A stretch of DNA of 64,000 nucleotides from RZYY01 sp036794825 (GCA_036794825.1 DAIRGA010000028.1:3355-67354); one strand, 5' to 3'. Numbered from the stretch's first letter, positions 36,291-46,460 are shown. Numbers and translations: made by a program. Notes: generated by a model from the letters alone, not told the origin.

Positions 36291-36998
36291 ATGAGAAATT
36301 TGATTTTCCAGCTATTTGCCCTGTTGTTCATCATCAATGCGTGCAATCAGCCGGTGGAACAGGCCGACAAGATCATGCCCAAAGACCGGATGGATTCCAT
36401 CAGTTACATCATGGGTTATGATTATGGTCAGGGTATCCGTTCGCAGGAAATTAATGCCAATCCGCTGCTGGTTTACAAGGGATTATACGATGCCTTGAAA
36501 AAAGATCGCGGTCTGTTTGACGACACCCTTCAAAACAGGCTAATTGATGAATTTACTGCAGAACTGGAAGTTCTCGAAAAACAGCGATTCAGCGCAATGC
36601 TCGAGAAAAACCTGAAGGATGGAGAAACATTTCTCAGGGATAATAAAACCAAAGAAGGCGTATTTGAACTGCCGAGCGGGTTACAATACAAAGTGCTGAA
36701 ACTGGGAGACGGCCCCTACCCCGCCCCAACCGACAGCGTTACCATTCATTACCGCGCAATGTACACCGACCGCACAACATTTGATATGTCCTACGACGAT
36801 GGCCCTGCGGGTATTTGTCTCGATCACCTGGTGAAAGGCCTTGCCGAGGGAATTCAACTCATGCAGCCGGGAGCTATTTTTGAGTTTTACATCCCATCCC
36901 GAATCGCTTACGGCGACCGCAATTACCTCGATCTGATCCCAGCCGGATCCACCGTAATCTACTCCGTAGAACTGATTGCCATTAACAAACCACAATGA
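36291..36998 (+). CDS. FKBP-type peptidyl-prolyl isomerase lipoprotein
   Basis: 235 residues; lipoprotein signal with Cys at about residue 18 (LLFIINACNQ). The N-terminal helical dimerisation region of Mip/FkpA-type isomerases (about 30-115; DSISYIMGYDYGQGIRSQEI) precedes a C-terminal FKBP domain (ELPSGLQYKVLKLGDGPYPAPTDSVTIHYRAMYTDRTTFD, PSRIAYGDRNYLDLIPAGSTVIYSVELI). Folding catalyst for periplasmic or outer-membrane proteins. It starts 15 bp after the permease and overlaps the next gene by 4 bp, so is probably in the same transcript. Confidence 0.94.
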   Translation: MRNLIFQLFALLFIINACNQPVEQADKIMPKDRMDSISYIMGYDYGQGIRSQEINANPLLVYKGLYDALKKDRGLFDDTLQNRLIDEFTAELEVLEKQRFSAMLEKNLKDGETFLRDNKTKEGVFELPSGLQYKVLKLGDGPYPAPTDSVTIHYRAMYTDRTTFDMSYDDGPAGICLDHLVKGLAEGIQLMQPGAIFEFYIPSRIAYGDRNYLDLIPAGSTVIYSVELIAINKPQ

Positions 36999-38164
36999 AC
37001 AAAACCATGAACAACTTCACGTATTACAACCCAACCAAGATCATTTTCGGAGAAAATGTAATTCCGCAGATCGCGAAAGAAATCCCGACAAATGCCAGAA
37101 TATTAATCACTTATGGAGGCGGTTCCATCAAGGAAAACGGCGTTTACGACCAGGTGATGACAGCCCTGAAGGGATTTTCGGTTTTCGAATTTGGCGGCAT
37201 TGAACCCAACCCGCAATACGTAACACTGATGAAAGCCGTCGAAATCTGCCGTAAAGAGAATATCGAATTCCTGCTCTCAGTGGGCGGCGGTTCGGTGCTG
37301 GACGGAACCAAATTTATAGCTGCAGCGGCTCATTTCAGGGGAGAGCCGTGGGATATTCCCGAAAAACAGGCCAAAGTTACCGATGTGATTCCTCTTGGCG
37401 CTGTGCTGACTTTGCCGGCCACTGGTTCGGAAATGAATGCCTTTGCCGTGATCTCACGCAAAGAGACCGGGCAGAAGCTGGCATTTGGCGCTCCGCCACT
37501 CACCAACCCGAAATTTTCGGTGCTTGACCCGGGTTTCACCCGTTCGCTCTCGCGCCGGCAGCGCGGAAATGGCGTGGTGGATGCCTTTGTGCATGTAACC
37601 GAGCAGTACATGACCTATCCTCAGAATGCGCCGCTGCAGGATCGTTACGCCGAAGCTATTCTGAAAACACTTATCGAAGAGGGTCCGGCATATGTAAATG
37701 ATCCCGAAAATATGACCGCAGCCAAAAATGTGATGTGGAGTGCCACTATGGCTCTCAACGGTCTCATCGTAACCGGGCTTATCCCCGACTGGGCCACCCA
37801 CAGCATCGGACACGAGCTTACTGCTCTTCACAACATTGACCACGCACGCACGCTTGCCATCGTTTGGCCGGGGATGATGCGCGTAATGTCGCAGTCAAAA
37901 AAGGAAAAACTGCTGCAATTCTCCGAAAGGGTATGGAGTATTACTGAAGGTGATGAAAATGAACGCATTGTCATCGCAATTGCCAAAACGGAGGCATTTT
38001 TCAACAGCCTGGGCGTACCCACACGATTGACTGATTATCAGCTCGATAAATCAACCATTGACAACGTGGTGGAGAACCTAAAAAGAAACGGATTCACTGC
38101 ATTGGGAGAGAGAAAAATGGTTACTCCCGAAAAGGTGGAATCAATACTTCTTGATCGGTTGTAA
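36995..38164 (+). CDS. Iron-containing alcohol dehydrogenase (YqhD/BdhA-like)
   Basis: 389 residues. NAD(P)-binding ITYGGGSIKENGVYD and LLSVGGGSVLDGTKFIAAAA. Metal-site region GNGVVDAFVHVTEQYM and WATHSIGHELTALHNIDHARTLAIVWP. The family opening NFTYYNPTKIIFGENVI resembles NADPH-dependent butanol dehydrogenase/YqhD. Reduces aldehydes to alcohols, often as detoxification. ATG at 36995 overlaps the FKBP stop; a second ATG at 37007 is also possible and matches the common family start better. Confidence 0.94.
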   Translation: MNKTMNNFTYYNPTKIIFGENVIPQIAKEIPTNARILITYGGGSIKENGVYDQVMTALKGFSVFEFGGIEPNPQYVTLMKAVEICRKENIEFLLSVGGGSVLDGTKFIAAAAHFRGEPWDIPEKQAKVTDVIPLGAVLTLPATGSEMNAFAVISRKETGQKLAFGAPPLTNPKFSVLDPGFTRSLSRRQRGNGVVDAFVHVTEQYMTYPQNAPLQDRYAEAILKTLIEEGPAYVNDPENMTAAKNVMWSATMALNGLIVTGLIPDWATHSIGHELTALHNIDHARTLAIVWPGMMRVMSQSKKEKLLQFSERVWSITEGDENERIVIAIAKTEAFFNSLGVPTRLTDYQLDKSTIDNVVENLKRNGFTALGERKMVTPEKVESILLDRL

Positions 38165-38231
38165 TGTGCTCATTTACAACAATAAACACAAATAGTAAAT
38201 TAATTTATAAGGTAAATGTGGAAATAAATTG

Positions 38232-38265
38232 CTCAAATAAAATTTAACAAAAAATTTGAGTTTTT
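38232..38265 (+). terminator. Candidate AT-rich terminator after the alcohol dehydrogenase
   Basis: CTCAAAT (38232-38238) / ATTTGAG (38254-38260), 15-nt loop, then five T. Weak stem, but well placed 68 bp after the stop and before the promoter of the next gene. Confidence 0.4.
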
Positions 38266-38292
38266 CTTAGCCAGTTTCTTTCAGAATTGCCA

Positions 38293-38300
38293 TAATTTTG
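38293..38300 (+). promoter_or_regulatory. Candidate -7 promoter element of the giant secreted protein gene
   Basis: TAATTTTG, an exact TAnnTTTG match, 23 bp before the ATG at 38323. Confidence 0.5.
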
Positions 38301-38322
38301 AACTTATTTTTAAACTCTGGTT

Positions 38323-41300
38323 ATGAAAAGTTTGGCTTCAAAATCAGGACGGGGAACCATAGTTTTCTCTGTCCTTTTTTATTTGTTCATTAGTGCTTTG
38401 CAGACCCTTTCAGCACAGACGTTTACCAACATTAACGCCGGGTTTCCAAGGTTTTACTTCAGCGGAAACTTAGCCTGGGGCGATTACGACACCGACGGCG
38501 ACCTCGATGTGGTGATGTGTGGCGATACCACCAGCCTGTCGCCTTACCTGACCCGGTTGTACCGGAATGACGGAAATAACCAGTTCACTTCTGTCGAAAG
38601 TACAATAAACATCAATTCCATCGGCGATTTTGAATGGGGCGATTGCGACAACGACGGAGATCCAGACCTGCTGTATGCGGTGATAGCCGGCGATGTTTAC
38701 ACAAGTAGTCTCGTTATCTTCAGGAATGAAGGAAACGGAAATTTTGTACCTGAAACCATTGCTTCTTTCGAGAACGCATATGAGTTGGGTGACATCGCAT
38801 GGACAGACTGGGACAACGATGGTGACCTTGATTTTGTGAATTTTCCAAGGGGTTACAGTTTTTTCACCACCATTACACTTCCACCGCAATTTTTCCGGAA
38901 TACCGGCAACGGCTCGTTTCAAACGGCAGACATCGCGCTGCCACCTTTACTTTTCGGACAGATTAAAGTAGGTGACCTGAACAACGACGGCACTGCCGAC
39001 ATCATCGCAACCGGCGCTGATACAGCCTTTGTCTTCCTAAACCAGATGAACGATGAATTTACTGTATTACCCCTTCCTGCCGATCTGGAATATTATCAGG
39101 GGAATATTGACCTGGCAGATTATGATAACGATGGCGACCTGGATGCAGCCGTTATCGGGATGCTGGTAGATCCTTACATTCCTTACACCATCAACGTCTT
39201 GAAAAATGATGGGACTGGCAATTTTTCAAAAATTACCATTGCCGATTTTGATCTTTTCAATTCGGATATTGATTTCGGGGACTATGACAACGACGGCGAC
39301 CCCGACCTTATCTTTTCAGGCCACACAGGCTGGTGGTTCGGCAACCCAAGCGAGCCTTATGATAAGACTGAATTTTACAGAAATGACGGTAATGACACCT
39401 TCACTTTTGAAGATTTCGGAATTACGGCGTATGGTTTTGGTAATCAGGAATGGGGCGATTACGATAACGACGGCAGAATTGATCTTGCCATCAACGGTTA
39501 CGAACCGCCTGCCATTTATCAAAGTTCGGGCTTTGCTGCCAACACCCCGCCCGATGCTCCTGAAAACCTGCAGATTAACTATGATCTGGAAAGTTACTGC
39601 TTTATCCTCTCCTGGGACCCGGCCACTGATGCACAGATACCCTCATCAGGACTTTCGTACAACGTGAGGATAGGAACGTATCCAGGAGGCAATGATGTGC
39701 TCTCGCCTATGGCCAGGTCAGATGGCCTTAGGCTAATCCCCGAAACAGGAAATGCAGGACAAAATACATATTTCAAATTCTTCAATCCGCCTTTCGGGCA
39801 GTATTACTGGAGTGTGCAGGCTATTGACGGCGCCTTTGCAGGTTCGGAGTTTTCCGTGGAAAGTACATTCAGTGCAGGAATCCTCCCCCTGGTTACTACT
39901 TTGCCGGCTGAAAATGTCGGCGCAAACAGTGCACGGTTGAAGGGGGTCATTCAAACCGCCCAGATGCAGGTGGAAACAGGTTTCATTTTAGGTAAAAGCA
40001 ACTTATGGAGCACATTTCAGGCTTCGCCCGGGACCATTCCATGGACGACACTGGATACCATATCGCTGTCGCTTTCTTCGCTGGACACCAATACAACCTA
40101 CCATTACTGCGCTTTCGCCAAAATTGATGACGGATCAAAAGAAGATGAGTACGTGTTTGGAGATACCCTGTCATTTGCAACCGGCACGAATCCCGGAATC
40201 ATTTCCGGAGATACGGTTACCGACATTACATTTTACAGCGCCAGGCTGCATGGAGTGATTAATCCGGAAGGTTTACCAGCCAATGTTGGATTTGAAATCG
40301 GTGTTGACAACACTTATGGAATATACATTCCGGCTAACCCATCACAGGTAAGCGGAAATGAGCCGGTCAGTTTTGAAGCTTGCGTTTCAGGTATTTCACC
40401 TGACAAAAATTACTTTTTCAGGGTGAAAGCCGAAAACGGAAACGAAGTTCTTTATGGAAAAAACAAAATCTTTACCACCCTCACCCGGCCTGATGAAAAC
40501 TTCACTTTCAGGGCAGGTAAGACTGAAAACATCATCACTGAATACCTTGACATTTCCGGGAGCAGCAACCTTATTGAGTTTGGAAGCTCAGATGATGCTT
40601 TTTCATCGCCTGTTGACATTGGTTTTACTTTCAACTTTGCCGGCGCTGATTTCAACCGGTTCATCCTGAATACCAATGGATTCATCAAACTGGGAACGGT
40701 TCCCTCCTCGGACACAACGCAATTCTTAAACCTGCCCGATGATTATGTGGGTGGAAATTTCAGCAGCCAGCTCTTCAACGATGTTTACATCATCAGCCCA
40801 TTCAACCATGATTTGGAAAGCGGAACAAATCCGGCTGAATTCAGGGTTTCAACGGAAGGCGACGCCGGTTCACGGATTTGCACCATCCAGTTTAAAAACC
40901 TGCGGGAAAAAACCCAGCCCCCTTTCCGCCAGTTCGACAATCTTGAATTCCAGGTTAAACTTCATGAAACCACAAACGTCATAGAATTTGTGTATGGTGA
41001 ATGGCAACCTGCTTTTGAACCCATTGTAAACAGGGTTGCCATGGTTGGGCTGAAAGGAGCGGGAAATCAGAACAACCAGGTTCTTTCGGTCTGGAAATGG
41101 TTTGAAAATCCCTGGAGCCAGATCGAATTCTGGGATGGGAATTATTATGAGGATGAGGGCTGGAATGCATTTGATTACAGCCACGACCCATTGCTGATGC
41201 CTGAACCGGGGCGCACTTTCAGGTTTTATCCCAAACAAAAACAGGATGCAGCGGTTGCCGAAATTTATACGATGGGTAAGCTGCCCATTCCTTTTGGTTT

Positions 41301-44300
41301 ACCGCACAACATTGGAGCATACATTAAAAACACCGGATATGATACCCTTTACAACATCCCTGTTCAAATGAATGTAACCGGGAATAACCTGTTTTCAGAA
41401 TTTGCAGAAATACCCGTGTTAAAGCCTGATTCAGGGGTTGTTGTAAATTTTCCGGGGTTTAATCCGGATGTTTTGGGGTTTAACAATGTGAATGTTACCC
41501 TTGATTTTACCGATGATTTTACACCAGATAATACCAAAGATTTCATCCAGGAAATTACCACCAACCATTACAGTTATTGCGACACAAGCGGAATTCAAAG
41601 CGCATTGGGAATGGTGTGGGTTCCAGGTCCCGGATCGCCAAATGCCCAGTGGCTGGCCAGGTATCATGTAACCGGAACACAGAGTATCCTGGCAGCCAGG
41701 ATTGGTGTGGGTTACGGTACCGATCACCAGGTTTATGCGATTGTTCTTGCCCCGGATGGCGAACTGCTTGCACAATCAGAAAACTATCACCTCACTGAAG
41801 AAAGCTCCTGGCAATATGTTGATTTTGGGTTTGCAGAACCACCGGTTGTAACGAACAACGATTTTTATATCGGGCTTTTTCAAACCGAAAGCCCTGTAAC
41901 ATACTTTCCGATTGGTTTTCAGCGAGAGGATCCGATCAGGCCGGGAGCCTTTTATCATGGAGGATTGAATGGTAACCCAATCGAAAACTCAGGTTCGGCA
42001 AGGCTTTGCATCGAAGCAATCACAGGTGAGGCCGAATATTGTACTCCAAATTTTAATGATCCCTGCAATGTTTATCATTATGTAACAGGATTTCAAACCT
42101 TTGGGGCTGTTTCTGACATCGAAAATCTTAATTCAGGCTGTTTTCCGTATTCTTTATATGAAGAACATACCTTAGTGGTCGAGCCCGGAACTTTCTTCGA
42201 TTTTGAGGTGGACGGTTCATTTTATCATTCGCAGGTTGAAATTTATGCCGACTGGAACTGTGATGGTGACTTTGATGATGATCCTGATATGGCCTTCTTT
42301 TCAGGGAGAATAAATGAGGAAGATTTTGAAGACAGGATTTATATACCGGCTGATGCTGTGAATGGAGCAAGTCGCCTGAGAATCATAGCCCATTGGGAAG
42401 ATGATGTTGCGGGTGGTTATCCTTGTGGAAATTTTCAAACTGGTGAATGTGAAGATTATCTGCTGAGCATCAATCCGGCAACACCCATGTTTTACCAGTC
42501 AGGAACAACCATTCAATGCGACACGCTGCGACCAGCAGGAAGAGATGAAACCAACCGTGAAATCATTAAAATACTGCTGAATGTAACAGGCAGCCTCGAT
42601 CCATTAGTGGTTACTTCCTTCAACCTGTCACCGGAGGGCTGCACCGATTTTGACAACGATGTTGACCAGGTAAGAATTTACTATACAGGCAATTACGAAA
42701 CCTTCTCAACCGACAATCTTTTCGGGACAACAAACGACCTGAACAATCCTGTTTCCGGAAATCTGCCGCTGATTTACGGCCCCAATTATTTCTGGGTGAC
42801 ATATACAACCAGCAGCAGTGCAACCCCCGGAAACTACCTTGATGCGGGCTGTGAAAGCATTACCCTGAACGGAACCGAGACCGTCGTACCCGGGGTGACT
42901 TCACCAGAAGGCAGGATTAAAATTGACTATTGCCTGCCACTTTTCTCCTTTCCCGGTGGGTGTGAAGCAGGAATTGGCTGTCAGGGTTTTTCAACTGCTG
43001 GAGGGATTGAAAACATCGATAACCTAAACAATGGCTGCCCGGGAAATGAATTAAGCTACTCGGATTTTACCAACCATAAAGTAATCTCGACACCGGGAAG
43101 CATAATCACTTTTTATTACTCCACCGATGCCTGGTGGCAGGATGTTGAGCTGGCCGTGTTGATTGACTGGAACCAGGATATTGATTTTGATGACCCGGGA
43201 GAAAGTTATAATTATGTTGTGACAGATTTCATTAATGGCCAGATCATCATTCCGGGCGATGCACTTCCCGGAACTACCAGGATGAGGTTGTTGACCTGGC
43301 AATATTTGCAGCCAAAAACAGGTGAATCCGGAAACAAGAATTCCTGGTACTGTGGGCTTTGGTCAGAACAGGGTGAAATCGAAGATTATTCATTTGAAAT
43401 ACAGGAAGCCCCTATTCTGACCCAAACCATTGAAATACCTACCGGTTGGAACGGTTTTTCGACCTACCTCGAACCGGTAAATAACGATATCCAGTCAATG
43501 TTTCTGCCTATTGAAAATCAGTTGGTGATTATCAACGATCACACTCATGTTTACTGGCCGGGCGAAAACATCAACACATTTACTGATGGCTGGCACAGCA
43601 GCTTTGGTGCACAGATCAAAGTTACCCAATCATCCACGCTACCGGTCGAAGGAACATTCACAAACCGGATTGCCCAGCTTAATCAGGGATGGAATTTCCT
43701 GCCCGTCCTAAGTGAATGTTCCGCCGAAGTGGAAGAGGTTTTCTCTTTGAACCTGCCCTATCTGAAAATAGTGAAAGACATTGCCGGTACCGGAGTTTAC
43801 TGGCCTGAATACAACATTAACAACCTGGGTTATCTGTTGCCCGGAAAAGCATACTTGCTTTATTGGGATACTTACTTTGCATTTCCTGTGGTTTATCCTC
43901 AATGCAGCAAGACTACAAGTGTGGCCGAAACGAAACACATTCCGCAAGAGACTCCCCCCTGGAATCTGCCGGTCAGAACAAAAAACTCCCACATCATTGC
44001 AATTCCTGAAATTATCGCCACCACTTTCTCATCCGGCGACTTCATCGGGGCTTTTACATTGGAGGGCATCTGCGCCGGCTTATCCATCTTCGATAATAAG
44101 GCGATGGCTGTTACCCTCTTTGAGGACGACCCACTCACCGTTCAGAAAGAGGGATTTGCTGAAAATGAACCAATAACGATGAAACTATTTATGACATCAA
44201 CCAAAGATGAAGTGCCATGCAGAATAGAATACTCGAACAAGGAAAAAGGCAGTGGTTTTTGGAAAACCGATGGACTTTCGGTTATCGAAGATATTAATCC

Positions 44301-44550
44301 ACTTGATGGTTCAGAGCTTAATGAAAAGGTGATGGTTTTCCCAAATCCTACAAAGAGCAATCTGATGATCAGCGGATTAACAGAAAAGGGTCTGATTGAA
44401 TTGTTCAATACTGAAGGAAAACTTGTGCTCAGTCAAACAACCACTCCCGGATTAAATATCCTCCAGGCCAGTTACATCAAAAAGGGTGTTTACCTGCTGA
44501 AAATAACCTCCTCTGAGCATGTTCATACGTTTAAGATAGTATTTGAATGA
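38323..44550 (+). CDS. Giant T9SS-secreted mosaic protein (FG-GAP propeller, FN3, two GEVED domains)
   Basis: 2075 residues. Order: signal peptide (about 1-31). Seven FG-GAP/VCBS-type motifs (about 50-390), such as WGDYDTDGDLDVV and FGDYDNDGDPDLI, giving a calcium-binding seven-bladed propeller. Fibronectin-III-like domain (about 407-516), then two short beta domains (ARLKGVIQTAQM, ARLHGVINPEGL). A jelly-roll-like region with FILNTNGFIKLG, and a CARDB-like region near 985-1070. GEVED domain 1 (about 1240-1386, ending GECEDYLL) and GEVED domain 2 (about 1536-1693, ending GEIEDYSFEI). Two related GWNxxS/GWNFLPV units (about 1709-1860). T9SS type A sorting domain (about 2004-2075, VFPNPTKSNLMISG). 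Likely a surface adhesin or matrix protein; no catalytic motif was recognised. Confidence 0.92.
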   Translation: MKSLASKSGRGTIVFSVLFYLFISALQTLSAQTFTNINAGFPRFYFSGNLAWGDYDTDGDLDVVMCGDTTSLSPYLTRLYRNDGNNQFTSVESTININSIGDFEWGDCDNDGDPDLLYAVIAGDVYTSSLVIFRNEGNGNFVPETIASFENAYELGDIAWTDWDNDGDLDFVNFPRGYSFFTTITLPPQFFRNTGNGSFQTADIALPPLLFGQIKVGDLNNDGTADIIATGADTAFVFLNQMNDEFTVLPLPADLEYYQGNIDLADYDNDGDLDAAVIGMLVDPYIPYTINVLKNDGTGNFSKITIADFDLFNSDIDFGDYDNDGDPDLIFSGHTGWWFGNPSEPYDKTEFYRNDGNDTFTFEDFGITAYGFGNQEWGDYDNDGRIDLAINGYEPPAIYQSSGFAANTPPDAPENLQINYDLESYCFILSWDPATDAQIPSSGLSYNVRIGTYPGGNDVLSPMARSDGLRLIPETGNAGQNTYFKFFNPPFGQYYWSVQAIDGAFAGSEFSVESTFSAGILPLVTTLPAENVGANSARLKGVIQTAQMQVETGFILGKSNLWSTFQASPGTIPWTTLDTISLSLSSLDTNTTYHYCAFAKIDDGSKEDEYVFGDTLSFATGTNPGIISGDTVTDITFYSARLHGVINPEGLPANVGFEIGVDNTYGIYIPANPSQVSGNEPVSFEACVSGISPDKNYFFRVKAENGNEVLYGKNKIFTTLTRPDENFTFRAGKTENIITEYLDISGSSNLIEFGSSDDAFSSPVDIGFTFNFAGADFNRFILNTNGFIKLGTVPSSDTTQFLNLPDDYVGGNFSSQLFNDVYIISPFNHDLESGTNPAEFRVSTEGDAGSRICTIQFKNLREKTQPPFRQFDNLEFQVKLHETTNVIEFVYGEWQPAFEPIVNRVAMVGLKGAGNQNNQVLSVWKWFENPWSQIEFWDGNYYEDEGWNAFDYSHDPLLMPEPGRTFRFYPKQKQDAAVAEIYTMGKLPIPFGLPHNIGAYIKNTGYDTLYNIPVQMNVTGNNLFSEFAEIPVLKPDSGVVVNFPGFNPDVLGFNNVNVTLDFTDDFTPDNTKDFIQEITTNHYSYCDTSGIQSALGMVWVPGPGSPNAQWLARYHVTGTQSILAARIGVGYGTDHQVYAIVLAPDGELLAQSENYHLTEESSWQYVDFGFAEPPVVTNNDFYIGLFQTESPVTYFPIGFQREDPIRPGAFYHGGLNGNPIENSGSARLCIEAITGEAEYCTPNFNDPCNVYHYVTGFQTFGAVSDIENLNSGCFPYSLYEEHTLVVEPGTFFDFEVDGSFYHSQVEIYADWNCDGDFDDDPDMAFFSGRINEEDFEDRIYIPADAVNGASRLRIIAHWEDDVAGGYPCGNFQTGECEDYLLSINPATPMFYQSGTTIQCDTLRPAGRDETNREIIKILLNVTGSLDPLVVTSFNLSPEGCTDFDNDVDQVRIYYTGNYETFSTDNLFGTTNDLNNPVSGNLPLIYGPNYFWVTYTTSSSATPGNYLDAGCESITLNGTETVVPGVTSPEGRIKIDYCLPLFSFPGGCEAGIGCQGFSTAGGIENIDNLNNGCPGNELSYSDFTNHKVISTPGSIITFYYSTDAWWQDVELAVLIDWNQDIDFDDPGESYNYVVTDFINGQIIIPGDALPGTTRMRLLTWQYLQPKTGESGNKNSWYCGLWSEQGEIEDYSFEIQEAPILTQTIEIPTGWNGFSTYLEPVNNDIQSMFLPIENQLVIINDHTHVYWPGENINTFTDGWHSSFGAQIKVTQSSTLPVEGTFTNRIAQLNQGWNFLPVLSECSAEVEEVFSLNLPYLKIVKDIAGTGVYWPEYNINNLGYLLPGKAYLLYWDTYFAFPVVYPQCSKTTSVAETKHIPQETPPWNLPVRTKNSHIIAIPEIIATTFSSGDFIGAFTLEGICAGLSIFDNKAMAVTLFEDDPLTVQKEGFAENEPITMKLFMTSTKDEVPCRIEYSNKEKGSGFWKTDGLSVIEDINPLDGSELNEKVMVFPNPTKSNLMISGLTEKGLIELFNTEGKLVLSQTTTPGLNILQASYIKKGVYLLKITSSEHVHTFKIVFE

Positions 44551-44610
44551 TTCTGGATTCTGCTGAAAAGGCTTTCTTTGTTTCAAATGATTAATAAATA
44601 ACTTTTTCAA

Positions 44611-45333
44611 TTGGCTAAAAAATCATACTTCCTCATCAGCCGGCGCGAGCGCTGGGGATTGACCTGGACAGGCTGGTTGCTGCTCATGTTTCTGCACGCA
44701 GCCTTCATGGCTTTCTTCACTTTCAGGATTGTGCCTTTTCTTTCCGCCGAAAACCCCAACAAATCCAAAGTCGTGGTACTGGAAGGCTATGTTGAGGATT
44801 GGGCTTATCCGGAAATCATTAGCCGGATTGATCAGATCAAACCCGATCTCATCATCACCACCGGAACGTCGCTTGATCAGGGTTTCTATCTCAGTGGCAT
44901 CCCTTCAACGGCTTACCTTACGGCCAGATCTCTGATAAAACTTGGGGTTGACTCCTCCCTCATTCACATTGTCCCGGTTGAACCCGATGTTCTGGTCAAC
45001 CGCACCTACAATTCGGCCATTGTGGTGAGAAAATGGCTGGAACAACACCATCCGGAGGCACGCAGCCTGAACCTGATCTCCACGGCCGTGCATGCCCGTC
45101 GCAGCCACTATCTTTTCCATCTGGTAATGGAGCCCGACATCGCAACTGGTAACATCGTAATTCCCCCGAAATATTTCGACGCCGGCAACTGGTTCAAAAC
45201 CAGCCGGGGATTCAGGGTAGTAATCTCCGAAACCATCGCCTGGCTTTATGTAAGGCTCTTTTTCGGGCCTGATACAGAAAAGGATTTAGGCCGGAAAACA
45301 AAAGCCATGCAGGGTTGTTTAATCAGCACTTAA
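44611..45333 (+). CDS. YdcF/DUF218-family membrane-anchored protein
   Basis: 240 residues; one N-terminal membrane helix (WTGWLLLMFLHAAFMAFFTF), then a DUF218-type domain: VVVLEGYVEDWAYPEII, IITTGTSLDQG, STAYLTARSLIKLGVDSSLIHIVP, RTYNSAIVVRKWL and STAVHARRSHYLFHLV. The family includes ElyC and SanA, linked to envelope polysaccharide metabolism. The usual second glycine-rich motif is partly altered. Start is TTG at 44611; no in-frame ATG lies before the membrane helix. Eleven bp before the flavodoxin gene. Confidence 0.82.
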   Translation: MAKKSYFLISRRERWGLTWTGWLLLMFLHAAFMAFFTFRIVPFLSAENPNKSKVVVLEGYVEDWAYPEIISRIDQIKPDLIITTGTSLDQGFYLSGIPSTAYLTARSLIKLGVDSSLIHIVPVEPDVLVNRTYNSAIVVRKWLEQHHPEARSLNLISTAVHARRSHYLFHLVMEPDIATGNIVIPPKYFDAGNWFKTSRGFRVVISETIAWLYVRLFFGPDTEKDLGRKTKAMQGCLIST

Positions 45334-45343
45334 CAGATTAAAA

Positions 45344-45847
45344 ATGAAAAAAATCGGGATATTTTACGGTTCAACTTTAGGGTACACCAAATCGGTCGCC
45401 GAACTAATCAAACGAGCGCTGGGTGATGACAACGCAGACATTTTCAATATCGACACTGCCAGAACCTCTGATGTGAGCAATTACGACAGGCTGATTTTTG
45501 GAACCTCCACCTGGGGTGTGGGCGAGATGCAGGAAGATTGGGAGAAATTTGCCCAGATGCTCGAAAGCGTTGACCTGACATCCAAAAAACTGGCACTTTT
45601 CGGGACCGGAGATCAAAAACAATGGCCCGACAGCTTTGTGAACGGGCTTGGCGCCTTGTACCATCGTTTCAAAGATCGTTGCGAAATTGTTGGATTCACC
45701 TCCACACAAGAGTATAATTTCGATATATCGCTGGCCACCAGAGATGGAAGATTTGTCGGGCTGGCCATTGACAATGTTAATCAACCCGACCTCACATCCA
45801 CCCGAATCGACCATTGGGTAAAGCAGTTGCAGGCTGAGTTCAATTAA
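45344..45847 (+). CDS. fldA: Flavodoxin
   Basis: 167 residues, long-chain flavodoxin: FMN phosphate loop IFYGSTLGYTKSVAELI, FGTSTWGVGEMQEDWEKF and FGTGDQKQWPDSFVNGLG. A small FMN electron carrier that can replace ferredoxin. Its position beside the YdcF-like gene suggests only co-transcription. Confidence 0.95.
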   Translation: MKKIGIFYGSTLGYTKSVAELIKRALGDDNADIFNIDTARTSDVSNYDRLIFGTSTWGVGEMQEDWEKFAQMLESVDLTSKKLALFGTGDQKQWPDSFVNGLGALYHRFKDRCEIVGFTSTQEYNFDISLATRDGRFVGLAIDNVNQPDLTSTRIDHWVKQLQAEFN

Positions 45848-45871
45848 CCGGTGCTCATTGAAAATCATCGG

Positions 45872-46438
45872 ATGTCAATTCAAAAAATAGTAGTGATCGC
45901 AGCAGCCGTGGGGCTTACCTTCAAACTCCTGCAGGTGGTTTTTATGGTGAAAAAGGCAGGCGGCGAGTTGTACGGGAGGCCTGTTCTCCCGGGTTATTGG
46001 GTGCTATTTGCCAAGTTTGCCATTATCCTGCCCTTTGTATCCGCGCTGAGCCATACGGTGGGCAATATCCCTCAAAATACTGACCTGCCCCGCATTTTAG
46101 TCCATTTTGGTACCGTTGTTATGGTTGCGGCAACCATTTTCCTGGTTCTTTCACTGGATCATTTAGGTCGTTTTACCAAAATGGGTCTTCCCGTGAAAGA
46201 TACCATACGGCTGCAAACGGCTGGAATTTACCGGTTTAGCCGTAATCCGATGTACCTCGGTCTCATTTTGCTGGCCATCGCTTCCGTGCTGATGGTTCCC
46301 GATATTTTGAGCATTATTTCCGGCATTACCGGCATTATCCTGCACCACCTGATCATCCTGAGGGAAGAGCATTTTCTGAAGGGAAGATTTGGCCAGGAAT
46401 ACATTGATTATCAATCCAAAACAAGAAGATATCTTTAA
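45872..46438 (+). CDS. Isoprenylcysteine methyltransferase-like membrane protein
   Basis: 188 residues from the ATG at 45872 (a GTG seven codons upstream also keeps the frame). Several membrane helices and the family tail: VKDTIRLQTAGIYRFSRNPMYLGLILLAIASVL, then HHLIILREEHFLKGRFGQEYIDYQSKTRRYL. It belongs to the ICMT/phospholipid methyltransferase superfamily. The bacterial substrate is unknown. It begins 24 bp after flavodoxin. Confidence 0.88.
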   Translation: MSIQKIVVIAAAVGLTFKLLQVVFMVKKAGGELYGRPVLPGYWVLFAKFAIILPFVSALSHTVGNIPQNTDLPRILVHFGTVVMVAATIFLVLSLDHLGRFTKMGLPVKDTIRLQTAGIYRFSRNPMYLGLILLAIASVLMVPDILSIISGITGIILHHLIILREEHFLKGRFGQEYIDYQSKTRRYL

Positions 46439-46460
46439 TCATACATCAAAATCTGTTACC

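Noticed and set aside
38470..39500. Repeated DNA pattern suggestive of a tandem repeat
   Set aside because: The similarity is at protein level (seven FG-GAP motifs coded by diverged DNA), not a DNA repeat or CRISPR array.
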